Shown: one piece after another, positions 17,879 through 26,237 of the stretch
Numbering within the stretch: the first letter of the stretch is position 1
How the letters are laid out: the number at the start of each line of letters is the position of its first letter
DNA from: Phormidium tenue FACHB-1050
GTDB taxonomy: Bacteria > Cyanobacteriota > Cyanobacteriia > Pseudanabaenales > Pseudanabaenaceae
NCBI RefSeq assembly: GCF_014696925.1
Contig: NZ_JACJQY010000006.1
Location: forward strand, 62,001-126,000
DNA length: 64,000 bases
Reading direction: 5' to 3'
Position numbers and translations under genes: made by a program
Notes under the pieces: generated by a model
What the model saw: only the letters and a program-made list of their open reading frames with translations
Told to the model about the DNA's origin: nothing
Databases searched by the model: none

Positions 17879-18570
17879 ATGAATGATGAAATTATAGCGA
17901 TTTATTGCCTATGTTATGACATCCTCAAAGCAATGAATCATCGGGGTGATGAACAACAGCAGATGAGTGATGGCGAAGTTATGACAACAGCGATAGTTGC
18001 AATGCTGTACTACTGCGGCAACTTTGAGAAAGCGAGAAAAGCCATGTCAGAGCCAAAGTATATTCCGAAGATGCTCAGTCGTAGTCGTTTCAATCGCAGA
18101 TTACATAGAACTGAAGCAATGCTGTTGACAGTATTTGAAACGTTGGGACAGGTATGGAAACAGCTAAACATTGCATCTATTTACAGTATTGATAGCTTCC
18201 TGTTTGTGACAATCTCCGTATCCCAAAGTCAAAGCTCTATGATTTCGATGATGTATACCGAGGATATCAAGTCAGTAAGAAACGATATTTTTACCGTATC
18301 AAGATTCATTTGATGATTACGGGAGACAGGAAAACCCGTAGAGTTTTTTCTAACTTCGGGTTCATTTGCTAATATTGGGGCTTTGAGAGTCTTCTATTTT
18401 GCTTTATCTGAAGGTAGCACTGTCTATGCAGATAAAGCTTACAACGACTATGAGATTGAAGACTGGCTGCTAGAGGCGAAAAACATTAAACTTTTGGCTA
18501 TGCGTAAGCAAAATTCTAAAAGACCTGAAGCTGTTTATCTCCAATTCCTTCTTAATATTGTCATATCTGT
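17879..18570 (+). pseudogene. Decayed IS982-family transposase
   Basis: Residues 1-110 are intact IS982 transposase sequence (IIAIYCLCYDILKAM, MSDGEVMTTAIVAMLYY, FEKARKAM and MLSRSRFNRRLHR). A frameshift at about 18,200 moves the sequence to VCDNLRIPKSKLYDFDDVY and a second near 18,325 to LSEGSTVYADKAYNDYEIE and MRKQNSKRP. The C-terminal 60 or so residues are missing, the homology ending near the convergent DUF202 gene. With two frameshifts and a 3' deletion, no active transposase is expected. Confidence 0.85.
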
Positions 18571-18945
18571 CTACAGCATGAATGCCAAGCTTAGAATTCC
18601 TAAAACTATTACCACCACTGTGGTTATCCAAATCATTAAGCGATTAGGTCGATAGTCACCACGTTCAATCTGCCAGTAACTGTGATCGTGGCTCCACAAT
18701 GCAGATGCAATTACCACAATGCCAAATACAACCAATGCTATGCCAAGATTTTCAGAGTTAACAAAGAAATGTCGGCGGGGTATTTTCGGAGTGACTGTAA
18801 TCTCTAATTGCCTAACCAAAATACCAAATCGGGCGATCGCAAATCCAAATCCAATTAGGGAAATAGAAGTGCGTAGCCAAGCTAGAAAAGTTCGTTCGTT
18901 GGCTTGATGTTCGCGCTGACGGTCAATTTTAGGCGGTCTGGACAT
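18571..18945 (-). CDS. DUF202 (YidH-like) membrane protein
   Basis: 124 residues. The N-terminus RQREHQANERTFLAWLRTSI is the DUF202 signature, followed by three predicted membrane helices (SLIGFGFAIARFGILV, LGIALVVFGIVVIASALW and the final WITTVVVIVLGILSLAFML). The function is unknown; family members are small inner-membrane proteins. Start is ATG at 18945, 2 bp after the small upstream gene ends. Its 3' end abuts the IS982 remnant, so the last codons may have been reshaped by the insertion. Confidence 0.85.
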   Translation of the reverse strand: MSRPPKIDRQREHQANERTFLAWLRTSISLIGFGFAIARFGILVRQLEITVTPKIPRRHFFVNSENLGIALVVFGIVVIASALWSHDHSYWQIERGDYRPNRLMIWITTVVVIVLGILSLAFML

Positions 18946-18947
18946 TT

Positions 18948-19130
18948 TTAGTTGAACCTTAATCTTAAGTCTTGCTGAAAAGCCCTTTCCAAAATCGCTT
19001 TGACCTCTTCAATTGGTTCTGAAAATAGCACAATCACTCGTACTGCACCATACATATCCACATCAATAAGTTGATCCAGTAATAAATGCGCTTGGCGATC
19101 AACCGTATCATTAACTTTCACTGCTCTCAT
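18948..19130 (-). CDS. Small protein upstream of the DUF202 gene
   Basis: 60 residues, not recognised. The sequence (MRAVKVNDTVDRQAHLLLDQ, then VRVIVLFSEPIEEVKAIL) has a plausible mixed alpha/beta pattern. It starts at ATG 19130 and ends 2 bp before the DUF202 start, which favours a real co-transcribed gene. Function cannot be stated. Confidence 0.5.
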   Translation of the reverse strand: MRAVKVNDTVDRQAHLLLDQLIDVDMYGAVRVIVLFSEPIEEVKAILERAFQQDLRLRFN

Positions 19131-19590
19131 TTAGATGATCTCTACTGTAATTTAGATGTAGTTAGAAATAAAACTATAGCAAGTTGGGGTCTAGCGAGGT
19201 ACACCTAATCTCATTGAAACTTATACTAAAATAGGATTTAAGCTACTCGCTTGTAACTCATTAGTGTAGGAACTGCTATATACCAGTCTAAATATATCCA
19301 AATCACCCGATTCTATTGCCTCTGACAGATTTCTAATTTTAGTATTTAGATTTTATCTGAGTTTCATCCTCACTCTCACCTCTAGGGCATCTCATTTCTA
19401 GTTCTCATTTCTTTTTTTTTCTCTCCCTTCTAGTCTATCCTTACCGCTAGATTACTACCATTTTACTTTCATTTCTTTCCACGTAACATCAGATAGTTTA
19501 TCCAAACTCTATTAGTTTTGCTGTTTTAGGAATGTGACTGTGATAATAATGCAGGTTTTACTCACGCTAAAGTTACGCAAGGAAATCATA
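19131..19590. other. Intergenic region without a recognisable gene
   Basis: The 460 bp contain no convincing open frame on either strand. A pyrimidine-rich stretch at about 19,360-19,440 on the plus strand includes a run of T. I see no RNA gene or clear promoter beyond what the leftward small gene at 19130 would need. Confidence 0.4.
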
Positions 19591-19774
19591 GTAACTGCTC
19601 TTAGTGGTGCAGAAAACTTTTTGAGGTCTTATTTGAGATTTTATTTAGGTAAAATAGCCTCTTGAAACAGCCTATTTACAAGGCTTTGAATAAAGGCTAT
19701 TAAAATTTGTCTTAGGTTAAGACTACGACATAATGCGGGTTTCCAGACTTTTCTGCACCACTAAGGTAACTGCT
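19591..19774. mobile_element. MITE-like element with 17-bp inverted repeats and 9-bp target duplication
   Basis: Perfect 17-bp terminal repeats CTTAGTGGTGCAGAAAA (19600-19616) and its complement (19749-19765) bound a 166-bp non-coding element. The flanks are identical 9-mers GTAACTGCT (19591-19599 and 19766-19774), a clear target-site duplication. The interior can fold on AAATAGCCT/AGGCTATT-type arms. It encodes nothing and must be mobilised by a transposase supplied elsewhere, whose family is not evident from the termini. Confidence 0.85.
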
Positions 19775-19792
19775 TTAAAGGTTGTCAGCTAA

Positions 19793-19817
19793 AGCCTTGC
19801 ACTGAAAGTGTAAGGCT
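19793..19817. repeat. Short hairpin
   Basis: AGCCTTGCACT and AGTGTAAGGCT are separated by GAA and pair with one G-T mismatch. There is no T-run on either side, so a terminator role is weak. It lies just beyond the MITE. Confidence 0.4.
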
Positions 19818-19937
19818 ATGAACTAGCGTGTTGGGACAATAAATCATGTAAAACTTAATCTTTCAAAAACCAATTAAATAAATCATGCGATGGAGAGCAC
19901 ATTTTGCGCTTCATCTATTTTTATAAGAAATGCTGAT

Positions 19938-20858
19938 TTATTTGGAGGTAAGCCTGTTACCTAGACTTCGGTAATAAATTGTCCCAACGATCACAAAAAA
20001 TAAGATGTAAGCGATCGCCTGAACTAAATAGAGTTTGTCGGTATAGCCAAACAGAGAACTTAGGATTACCCCAGGAAATTTCTCGGCAGGTAAAACTTTG
20101 CTGCTATTCCAGACCATTCCGCCAAGAATACAAGAGTGTTCTCTGGCAAAATGCTCGTAATAAAAACAAATTGCTTCAGACTTGCGATCGCTTTGAGAGA
20201 GAATCCGTAAGGCAGTATCAAAATGTCCGAGCGCAGAAATTACTAAGCCTGAGACAATTGATAAGAGCATGAAGCCCATAATTTTGAAGAAGGCGCGGAT
20301 ATTAATCTGAATACCAAATTTGAATAATGCGATCGCGATCAATGTTGCGGCGGCTATTCCACTTACGGCTCCTATGGCTGGCATAAATCCTTCTTGAAAT
20401 TTTGCCGAAATAAATAAAACGATCTCAAAGCCTTCACGCAAAATTGCAAATAAAATCAGTCCGAAAATTCCTAACCCAGCTTTTTTGCCTTTGTCTAATA
20501 CATTTGCTAAAGAGCCTTCGATTTCCCCTTTCATCGCCCGACTTTGTTTGGTCATCCAGAGCAACATCCATGTCAACATGGCGATCGCGGCAACACTAAA
20601 AATACCTTCCAGCAATGGCTCAAGAATCGGCGATAGCGAAGGGTTGCTAGTACCAACGCTCTGCATAAACCAATTAAATAGGATGCCAACTATGGCACTA
20701 ATCAAAATCCCCGCTCCAATTCCCGCAAATACCCATCGATTAAGATGCGATCGCTTAGCTCGTTTGATATATGCCATAACAATGCCGACCACTAAGGCGG
20801 CTTCAACACCTTCACGTAAAGTAATTACAAAAGTTGGAAGAGTTAAACTGAAGTCCAT
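19938..20858 (-). CDS. FTR1 family iron permease
   Basis: 306 residues with about seven membrane helices. Two REGxE motifs (LREGVEAALV at about 15 and LREGFEIVLF at about 138) are the signature of FTR1/EfeU ferric permeases, in which they bind iron in transit. A C-terminal cyanobacterial extension (CILGGMVWNSSKVLP, FPGVILSSLFGY) precedes the last helix. The gene lies 63 bp after a helix-hairpin-helix lipoprotein gene and near a multicopper oxidase gene, all leftward. By analogy with fungal Fet3-Ftr1 and bacterial EfeUOB-type systems, the oxidase could convert ferrous iron for this permease. The start is ATG at 20858. Confidence 0.92.
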   Translation of the reverse strand: MDFSLTLPTFVITLREGVEAALVVGIVMAYIKRAKRSHLNRWVFAGIGAGILISAIVGILFNWFMQSVGTSNPSLSPILEPLLEGIFSVAAIAMLTWMLLWMTKQSRAMKGEIEGSLANVLDKGKKAGLGIFGLILFAILREGFEIVLFISAKFQEGFMPAIGAVSGIAAATLIAIALFKFGIQINIRAFFKIMGFMLLSIVSGLVISALGHFDTALRILSQSDRKSEAICFYYEHFAREHSCILGGMVWNSSKVLPAEKFPGVILSSLFGYTDKLYLVQAIAYILFFVIVGTIYYRSLGNRLTSK

Positions 20859-20889
20859 AGGATTTTAGATTGTATTTAATAGAACGAAG

Positions 20890-20914
20890 AAGCGATGTGC
20901 AACGCACATCGCTT
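20890..20914 (-). terminator. Hairpin between the lipoprotein and FTR1 genes
   Basis: AAGCGATGTGC, loop AAC, GCACATCGCTT: a perfect 11-bp stem in the 63-bp gap. With no strong U-run it may attenuate rather than stop transcription, setting the ratio of the two products. Confidence 0.5.
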
Positions 20915-20921
20915 TGAATTT

Positions 20922-22004
20922 TTACGATTTTGTATAAACTTTGGCGGCAGCTTGTTCATTTCCTTTAATTAGAGCGGACATATCCGCAACGGAAAGAACA
21001 GGCTTCTCAGGGGCGATCGCACTAGGATAAGCGGATTTGAGTTTGTCTAAACTTGCTGTGAATTGTTTATGAGCATCAGGATGATCTTTTTGCATCATTG
21101 CCGAGATGCCTTTATACAATTGCTCAACATAGAGAGTAAACCCGCGTGAGTCCTGATATTCAATGATTTCTTTGATCTTATCATTAGAGATCGCTGCCAT
21201 ATACTCAGTACCTGCGGTATCAAGAATCGTATTAATCACTTGCAGCGCAAGCTTAGGTGATTGACGTTGAGTTTCTGGAATCGCCGCGATCGAGTTATCA
21301 ATATTAGCCATTGCTTCTTGATACTTAGTGGTTAGACTGGGATCATTAGGCTTGGATTTAACCAATTGTTGTAAATCCATTAACGACTGCTTAAATTCTT
21401 TAACATTACGCTCTTTAATTTGGTCTTCCACATCAGCATAAATTTCTTCTACTGGATGTTGAATGTGCGGAAGAGCTTGTTCTGGTTTTTGAAGATCAAG
21501 TAATTCTTTTGCCACAATCATGTGACCTTTCATCAAGCCCAACTTAGTCAAATAATCAACATCCTTCGCTTCCCCTGTCAGTACCACAGTTTCTATCCCA
21601 ACCATGTCTTTGATTTGTTCAAACTGGGGTGCGGTAACAACTTTCTTAGATACCAAGTCTTCAGTTTTTGTATATGGACGAGCTGCTTGAATCTTATTAG
21701 ACAAACCTGCAATTCCTAACTTTGCTTCAATCTTATCTAGCTCTGACAAAATCGCTTCGTTGATATTGATTTTTACTTTGCTATGACTTCCCATTACATC
21801 TTTCTGAGACTCGTTTTTAGATTCAATCTTAGATACACTTGTCGCATTGTTGACAGGTTGATTTGGACTTGTGGTAGGAGGTGTATTATTGCAAGCTGAA
21901 ATGGCGATCGCCCCAACTAAAGAGAGTGCAAATAGCTTTATAAATGCTTTGGTCTTAATTAATGCTTTAAATAATTTTTTTACGAAAAATATGATGGAAG
22001 ACAT
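20922..22004 (-). CDS. Helix-hairpin-helix lipoprotein linked to FTR1
   Basis: 360 residues. A hydrophobic leader ends in the lipobox-like AIAISAC (Cys38), so the protein is probably membrane-anchored outside the cytoplasm. Residues about 78-140 form a ComEA-type helix-hairpin-helix region (INEAILSELDKIEAKLGI, FEQIKDMVGIE). The rest is a helical domain with HIQHPVEEIYADVEDQI and EYQDSRGFTLYVEQLY, seen in cyanobacterial proteins next to FTR1 permeases. It has no obvious nuclease or DNA-binding context; a role in metal capture or delivery to the permease is inferred. Start is ATG at 22004. An inverted repeat AAGTTTA/TAAACTT lies about 75 bp upstream. Confidence 0.75.
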   Translation of the reverse strand: MSSIIFFVKKLFKALIKTKAFIKLFALSLVGAIAISACNNTPPTTSPNQPVNNATSVSKIESKNESQKDVMGSHSKVKININEAILSELDKIEAKLGIAGLSNKIQAARPYTKTEDLVSKKVVTAPQFEQIKDMVGIETVVLTGEAKDVDYLTKLGLMKGHMIVAKELLDLQKPEQALPHIQHPVEEIYADVEDQIKERNVKEFKQSLMDLQQLVKSKPNDPSLTTKYQEAMANIDNSIAAIPETQRQSPKLALQVINTILDTAGTEYMAAISNDKIKEIIEYQDSRGFTLYVEQLYKGISAMMQKDHPDAHKQFTASLDKLKSAYPSAIAPEKPVLSVADMSALIKGNEQAAAKVYTKS

Positions 22005-22134
22005 AGAGGTGACTAAAAATAACTAAAAAACAACTAAAAAACAACTACTTAATGCAATTAATATGCAATAAGTTACTTAAGTTTATTAGAACATAAACTT
22101 GCAAATAACTGTCAATAAAATATTTAATATGTCT

Positions 22135-22178
22135 CAAAGAGTAATGATGGCGCGAAGCTCTGCCTTCTTTACTCTTTG
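22135..22178. repeat. Imperfect palindrome of the GGCGCGAAGC family
   Basis: Arms CAAAGAGTAA and TTACTCTTTG enclose a core with GGCGCGAAGC. It ends 4 bp before the stop of the multicopper oxidase gene and may help terminate that leftward transcript. It is a degenerate relative of the palindromes near 51,200, 58,260 and 63,660. Confidence 0.6.
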
Positions 22179-22181
22179 GTT

Positions 22182-23177
22182 TTAGGCAACTACATCAAAT
22201 AAACCCATACAACCTGCTTCAGCGATCGCATCTTGGTGCGGATGAAACATATATTTGCCAGTGAACCCATACTTCAACTCCAAAATATGACGCTCGGCAG
22301 TCCCCATTGTGATCACATCGGTTTCTTCAGTCGGCGTCATGCTTCGCCCAGTGCGGTAAACCTGAAACATATTCGCATGGACATGAAAGGTGGCTACAGG
22401 GTCAAACTCAATCATATTAAGGACATATAAACGTAATAGCTGATTTTGTTGCACTGCGATCGGTTGCTGCATATAAAAATGAGGTAGTCCATTAAAGGCA
22501 TACATTTCATTGCGCCCATCACCATTAGTGTCATATCCCGCCATGATTAGAACGATCTCATCAGCAGGAGGTCGCGGTGTTGGTGGATCGACAATAAACA
22601 TTCCATATAAACCTTTACCAATATGACGTGTTACTGGTTCGATATGGCAATGATACAGATGCACTCCATAAGGCTTTGCGTCAAATTCATAAATAGTCGC
22701 CGCCCCATTGCGAATTGGTTTGATACCATCCATTTCTGAGGGATGTTCACCATGAAAATGCAATGAGTGAGAATGTCCAGCTTGATTAGAAAAAGCAATC
22801 CGCACGCGATCGCCTTCGGTAGCTCTCAGCGTTGGACCTGGTACGCGATCGTTAACATTCCAAGTAATAAAATCAGTCGCCGCATCTAACTTCACGGTCT
22901 TCGTTTTCGCGGTAAGTTCAAACTCACGCACTGTGCGCCCATTTTCTTGGGAGACTTTGCCATAATCAAATTCTCGTAAAGCCGCGATCGGATTCAGTCC
23001 ACTAGTCTTAATCCTCTCCTGTGATGCATCACTGAGTTTCATCGGCGGAACAACAATCTTTTTATCTGACTTATCTTGAGACTCCGAGAGTCTTATAGGA
23101 CTACAAGCGATCGCGCCCCCAAGTATCCCCATTCCACCAAGTCCCAACTCTAATATTTTTCTGCGCTGCCGATCCAT
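22182..23177 (-). CDS. Two-domain multicopper oxidase near FTR1
   Basis: 331 residues with a signal-like N-terminus (LGGMGILGGAIACSP), so probably exported or anchored. Copper ligands: HFHGEHPSEMDG and HLYHCHIEP in domain 1, FHVHANMFQ and YMFHPHQD in domain 2. The HCH with a downstream Met in the first domain places the type 1 copper there, as in two-domain laccases and nitrite reductases. The preceding genes in the region are an FTR1 permease and its lipoprotein, all leftward, so a ferroxidase role is the best inference. Start is ATG at 23177. It is a clear relative of the oxidase at 49,977. Confidence 0.88.
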   Translation of the reverse strand: MDRQRRKILELGLGGMGILGGAIACSPIRLSESQDKSDKKIVVPPMKLSDASQERIKTSGLNPIAALREFDYGKVSQENGRTVREFELTAKTKTVKLDAATDFITWNVNDRVPGPTLRATEGDRVRIAFSNQAGHSHSLHFHGEHPSEMDGIKPIRNGAATIYEFDAKPYGVHLYHCHIEPVTRHIGKGLYGMFIVDPPTPRPPADEIVLIMAGYDTNGDGRNEMYAFNGLPHFYMQQPIAVQQNQLLRLYVLNMIEFDPVATFHVHANMFQVYRTGRSMTPTEETDVITMGTAERHILELKYGFTGKYMFHPHQDAIAEAGCMGLFDVVA

Positions 23178-23351
23178 TAACTCTAGCTACTTGCGAATAC
23201 TTCCTATTTATCTTAACCAATCTTACAAGATTTATGATTTCAAAATACGGTCTGAAGTAAGTAGTCGATAGACCTGTTGGGAAATAAAGGATAAGATATA
23301 GAAGTGTAGCAAAAGCGAAATATAGATGATAAATATAGAACGTATCCTCAA

Positions 23352-23489
23352 GGCACTGGTTCCGCCTGACAGGGTTATTCGGCTAAAACTCTTGTCAAGC
23401 AAGAGTTTTAGCCATTTTAAGGTCAAATCGTCAAAATTCAGAGATCAAAAGGGTTTCAGAGCTTTTCCCCATAGTGCGGAACCAGTGCC
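23352..23489. mobile_element. Fold-back MITE-like element
   Basis: Perfect 14-bp inverted termini GGCACTGGTTCCGC (23352-23365) and GCGGAACCAGTGCC (23476-23489) enclose 138 bp. Inside is a 13-bp perfect stem GGCTAAAACTCTT/AAGAGTTTTAGCC with a 7-base loop. No obvious target duplication is seen. The element borders the remaining coding fragment of a PD-(D/E)XK gene and may have truncated it. Confidence 0.75.
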
Positions 23490-23873
23490 GCGACAACATA
23501 GTGAGCTATTATTCAGGAGCGCTAACTATCCAAAAGTTTTACCACATCTAGTGATGATGGCATTTCTGTATCGGTTGGTTAATGGTAGTACTTTGGAAAG
23601 AGAATATGCAATTGGTTCGGGAAGAATGGATATTTGCTTGCGCTATGGCAAGACAACTTTAGGGATGGAGTTGAAAGTATGAAGTGACAGAAGACCCGAT
23701 CCAATTAAGGAAGGATTGCCTCAGCTAGATAAATATTTATCAGTGTTGAGTTTTGATACAGGATAGTTGGTGATCTTTGATCGCTGTTTTGGGCTGTCTC
23801 CGTTAAGCGATCGCACTACGACTGAGAATGTCACCAGCCTCGCAGGGCGAGAGATTATCGTCATTCGGGGCTA
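23490..23873 (+). pseudogene. C-terminal PD-(D/E)XK fragment with two stop mutations
   Basis: The frame reads PRQHSELLFRSANYPKVLPH, then EREYAIGSGRMDICLRYG and LGMELKV, the nuclease-like C-terminus of the AAA/PD-(D/E)XK family whose N-terminal tip survives at 14667. The same frame continues past TGA as DRRPDPIKEGLPQLDKYLS and past TAG as LVIFDRCFGLS, ending in REIIVIRG. Both stops sit where family members have Trp, so each is a one-base TGG change. Confidence 0.7.
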
Positions 23874-23898
23874 AACAACTAATTCAAGTGATGCTGCT

Positions 23899-24219
23899 AT
23901 GTCGATTCCAGAGCCAACTTTAGTTAAAAGTCCTTTGTTTGTGTCTTGCTCTAATCGTAGTCAGGGTAAGAGGTTGACTTGTTGGGGAATTTGGCATGTG
24001 ATGGATGATTTGGCTGAGAAGACGGGGATTGATTTGCATTCGCATCTGGGCAGGCATACGTTTGCAACGAATCTGATTGTGAAGTATGAGTTAGATCCAT
24101 CTTTGGCGATGGAGTTGAATCGGCATCGTGATGTCAGAAGTTTTAGACGCTATACTAATCGCAAGAACAAGATTGCAGCGAAACGTGCCTTCCTAAAAGC
24201 ATCCGAAAAATTTGATTAA
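23899..24219 (+). pseudogene. Tyrosine recombinase C-terminal remnant
   Basis: About 106 codons. The catalytic C-terminal pattern is visible: HLGRHTFATNL (HxxR box), LNRHRDVRSFRRYTN with the nucleophile-like Tyr. The N-terminal and core-binding domains are absent, so it is a piece of an integrase of a lost mobile element. An ATG at 23899 gives a readable frame, but activity is not expected. Confidence 0.7.
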
Positions 24220-24309
24220 AAGGGAGAGATTTACTGAAGTTTGTGCAATACAACAGTAGATATGTCACGATTTTATTCGATTAGTTTAATTTTGACGAAT
24301 TGACTTACT

Positions 24310-24993
24310 ATGAAAATTTTACTAGTAGAAGATGATGATCGCATTGCTCGACCTTTAATTGAAGATCTACGAGCGCAAAAGCACAGCATCGACTATGCTC
24401 AAGATGGTTTAGAAGGTTGGGAGTGGGCGCAATTAATCGTCTATGACTTAATTCTATTGGATGTGATGTTGCCGAAGCTGGACGGAGTGAGTCTTTGTCG
24501 GCGATTGCGCTCTAATGGCTGTAAATCACAAATATTGATGCTTACGGCTCGTGACAGCATTTCTGATAAGGTTGTAGGCTTAGATGCTGGGGCTGACGAC
24601 TATTTAGTTAAGCCATTCGATCTAGAAGAACTATCAGCTCGTATGCGAGCATTGGCACGTCGTACTCCCGATCTAAAGCCCGAAATTTTCCACTACGGAG
24701 CATTAAGTCTTGATTCTGGTAGTCAAATTGTTAGTTATAGCGGACAGCCTCTCTCGCTCACATCAAAAGAGTTCATGATTTTAGACTATTTGTTGCGAAA
24801 TCCGACGCAAGTATTTACGCGAACTGCTCTAATGGATCGGATATGGGAATTTGACAAGCAGTCAGGTGAAGATACGATTAGAACGCATATTACTAATTTG
24901 CGACGCAAATTGAGAGCGGCTGGGAGTTCAGACTCATTTATTGAAACAGTTTATGGGGTTGGGTATCGACTTGCGTCTGTAGATCGGGACTAG
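24310..24993 (+). CDS. OmpR-type response regulator
   Basis: 227 residues: receiver domain (about 1-115) with phosphoacceptor D51 in LILLDVMLPKLDG and the KPF lysine at 101, then an OmpR winged helix (about 130-225) ending ETVYGVGYRL. The kinase gene follows 2 bp downstream, so they form a cognate pair. The acidic pocket is EDDD at the N-terminus. No TTTCAT-type box lies upstream. It is less similar to the other two regulators here than they are to each other, and resembles the broad Rpp/ManR-like group. Its targets are unknown. Confidence 0.93.
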   Translation: MKILLVEDDDRIARPLIEDLRAQKHSIDYAQDGLEGWEWAQLIVYDLILLDVMLPKLDGVSLCRRLRSNGCKSQILMLTARDSISDKVVGLDAGADDYLVKPFDLEELSARMRALARRTPDLKPEIFHYGALSLDSGSQIVSYSGQPLSLTSKEFMILDYLLRNPTQVFTRTALMDRIWEFDKQSGEDTIRTHITNLRRKLRAAGSSDSFIETVYGVGYRLASVDRD

Positions 24994-24995
24994 TT

Positions 24996-26237
24996 ATGTT
25001 TACAAAAATTCGTTACCGGTTACTGTTGTCTTTTCTGCTCGTATTGATGGCAATATTAACTTCGCTTGGTGTAATTGTGCGATTTCTGTTTGTACATAGC
25101 TTAAGTCAACAGGCGACTGAAAAACTCACTACGTTAGGACATGGAGCTTCTAGTAGTCTGGAGTCAGAGAATGGTCAAATTAAATTTAAAAGTGACTTTC
25201 CTCAGCAAGCTCTTTTATCCAAAGATCAAGCATTAGAATGGTTTGATATTCAAGGAAAGCCGATTTCTCATCAGGGACAATTAATTATAAGTCTTCCATT
25301 TGCTGGTGTAAATACAGTACAAATCCAATCAGGGAATCCTCGTGTGCAATCAGTAACTTTGCCTGTGGTTAGCAATGATGATGGAATGCTGATCGGATAT
25401 GTGCGTGCTAGTCAGTCGTTAGTGGAATTTGATGAGTCTGTGCGACATCTAGACTGGGGGATGTCAGGTGGTGCGTTTGTGGCTCTTTTATTAAGTGGTA
25501 TTGGAGGACTCTGGCTGACTCGACAATTTATGCAGCCCATTGAGCGCAATTTTGAGCTTTTAAAGCAGTTTACTGCCGATGCATCCCATGAGTTACGCAG
25601 TCCGTTGATGGTTATTTCCAGTAATGCTCAGGTGGCGTTGCGATACCCAGAGGGCATCCGTATAGGAGACATCGCAAAGTTTGAGGCGATCGCGGATGCA
25701 ACTAAACAAATGACTCGTTTAACAGAAGATTTATTACTGTTGGCGAGAACTGACAATTTACTTAAAGAGCATTATCAGGAAGTGAATTTAAGCGAGTTAC
25801 TAGCCGAACTTATCCAATTTTATAGCCCTCAAGCTGAAGCAAAATCAATTGAATTACAATTTTTAGCAAATAAGCCGATTTATACTTTTGGCGATCGCGC
25901 CCAGTTGCGAAGATTGTTTACTAATTTGATAGCAAACGCTATTCAGTACACATTAGCGGACGGTAGGATTGAACTAGATTGTCAAATAACTGGACAGCGA
26001 GTACTAACTTCAGTGCATGATAATGGAATTGGAATTGCGCCAGATCAGGTTGATAAAGTTTTTGAGCGCTTTTGGCGATCGGAATGCTCACGAACTTATC
26101 ATGCGGGTAGCTTTGGATTGGGATTAACGATCGCCCAAGCGATCGCTAATCAGCATGGCGGTGAAATTTTTGTCACCAGCAAACTAGGAGTTGGTAGTTG
26201 CTTTACCGTTTCTCTGCCGCTTTTGGTTAAGGGTTAA
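24996..26237 (+). CDS. Sensor histidine kinase partner of the preceding regulator
   Basis: 413 residues. Two membrane helices (about 10-33 and 155-175) flank a periplasmic sensor of about 120 residues. The H-box FTADASHELRSPL has H198; the N-box is FTNLIANAIQYT, and G-boxes are NGIGIAPDQV and FGLGLTIAQAIA. It is a HisKA/HATPase_c kinase without an obvious HAMP. The stimulus is unknown; the DUF347 gene that follows in the opposite direction may be a target. The 3' end overlaps that gene by 54 bp. Start is ATG at 24996, 2 bp after the regulator stop. Confidence 0.92.
   Translation: MFTKIRYRLLLSFLLVLMAILTSLGVIVRFLFVHSLSQQATEKLTTLGHGASSSLESENGQIKFKSDFPQQALLSKDQALEWFDIQGKPISHQGQLIISLPFAGVNTVQIQSGNPRVQSVTLPVVSNDDGMLIGYVRASQSLVEFDESVRHLDWGMSGGAFVALLLSGIGGLWLTRQFMQPIERNFELLKQFTADASHELRSPLMVISSNAQVALRYPEGIRIGDIAKFEAIADATKQMTRLTEDLLLLARTDNLLKEHYQEVNLSELLAELIQFYSPQAEAKSIELQFLANKPIYTFGDRAQLRRLFTNLIANAIQYTLADGRIELDCQITGQRVLTSVHDNGIGIAPDQVDKVFERFWRSECSRTYHAGSFGLGLTIAQAIANQHGGEIFVTSKLGVGSCFTVSLPLLVKG

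Noticed and set aside
23899-24219. Functional integrase or prophage boundary
   Set aside because: Only the C-terminal third remains and no phage structural genes are present; attachment-site repeats were not found.
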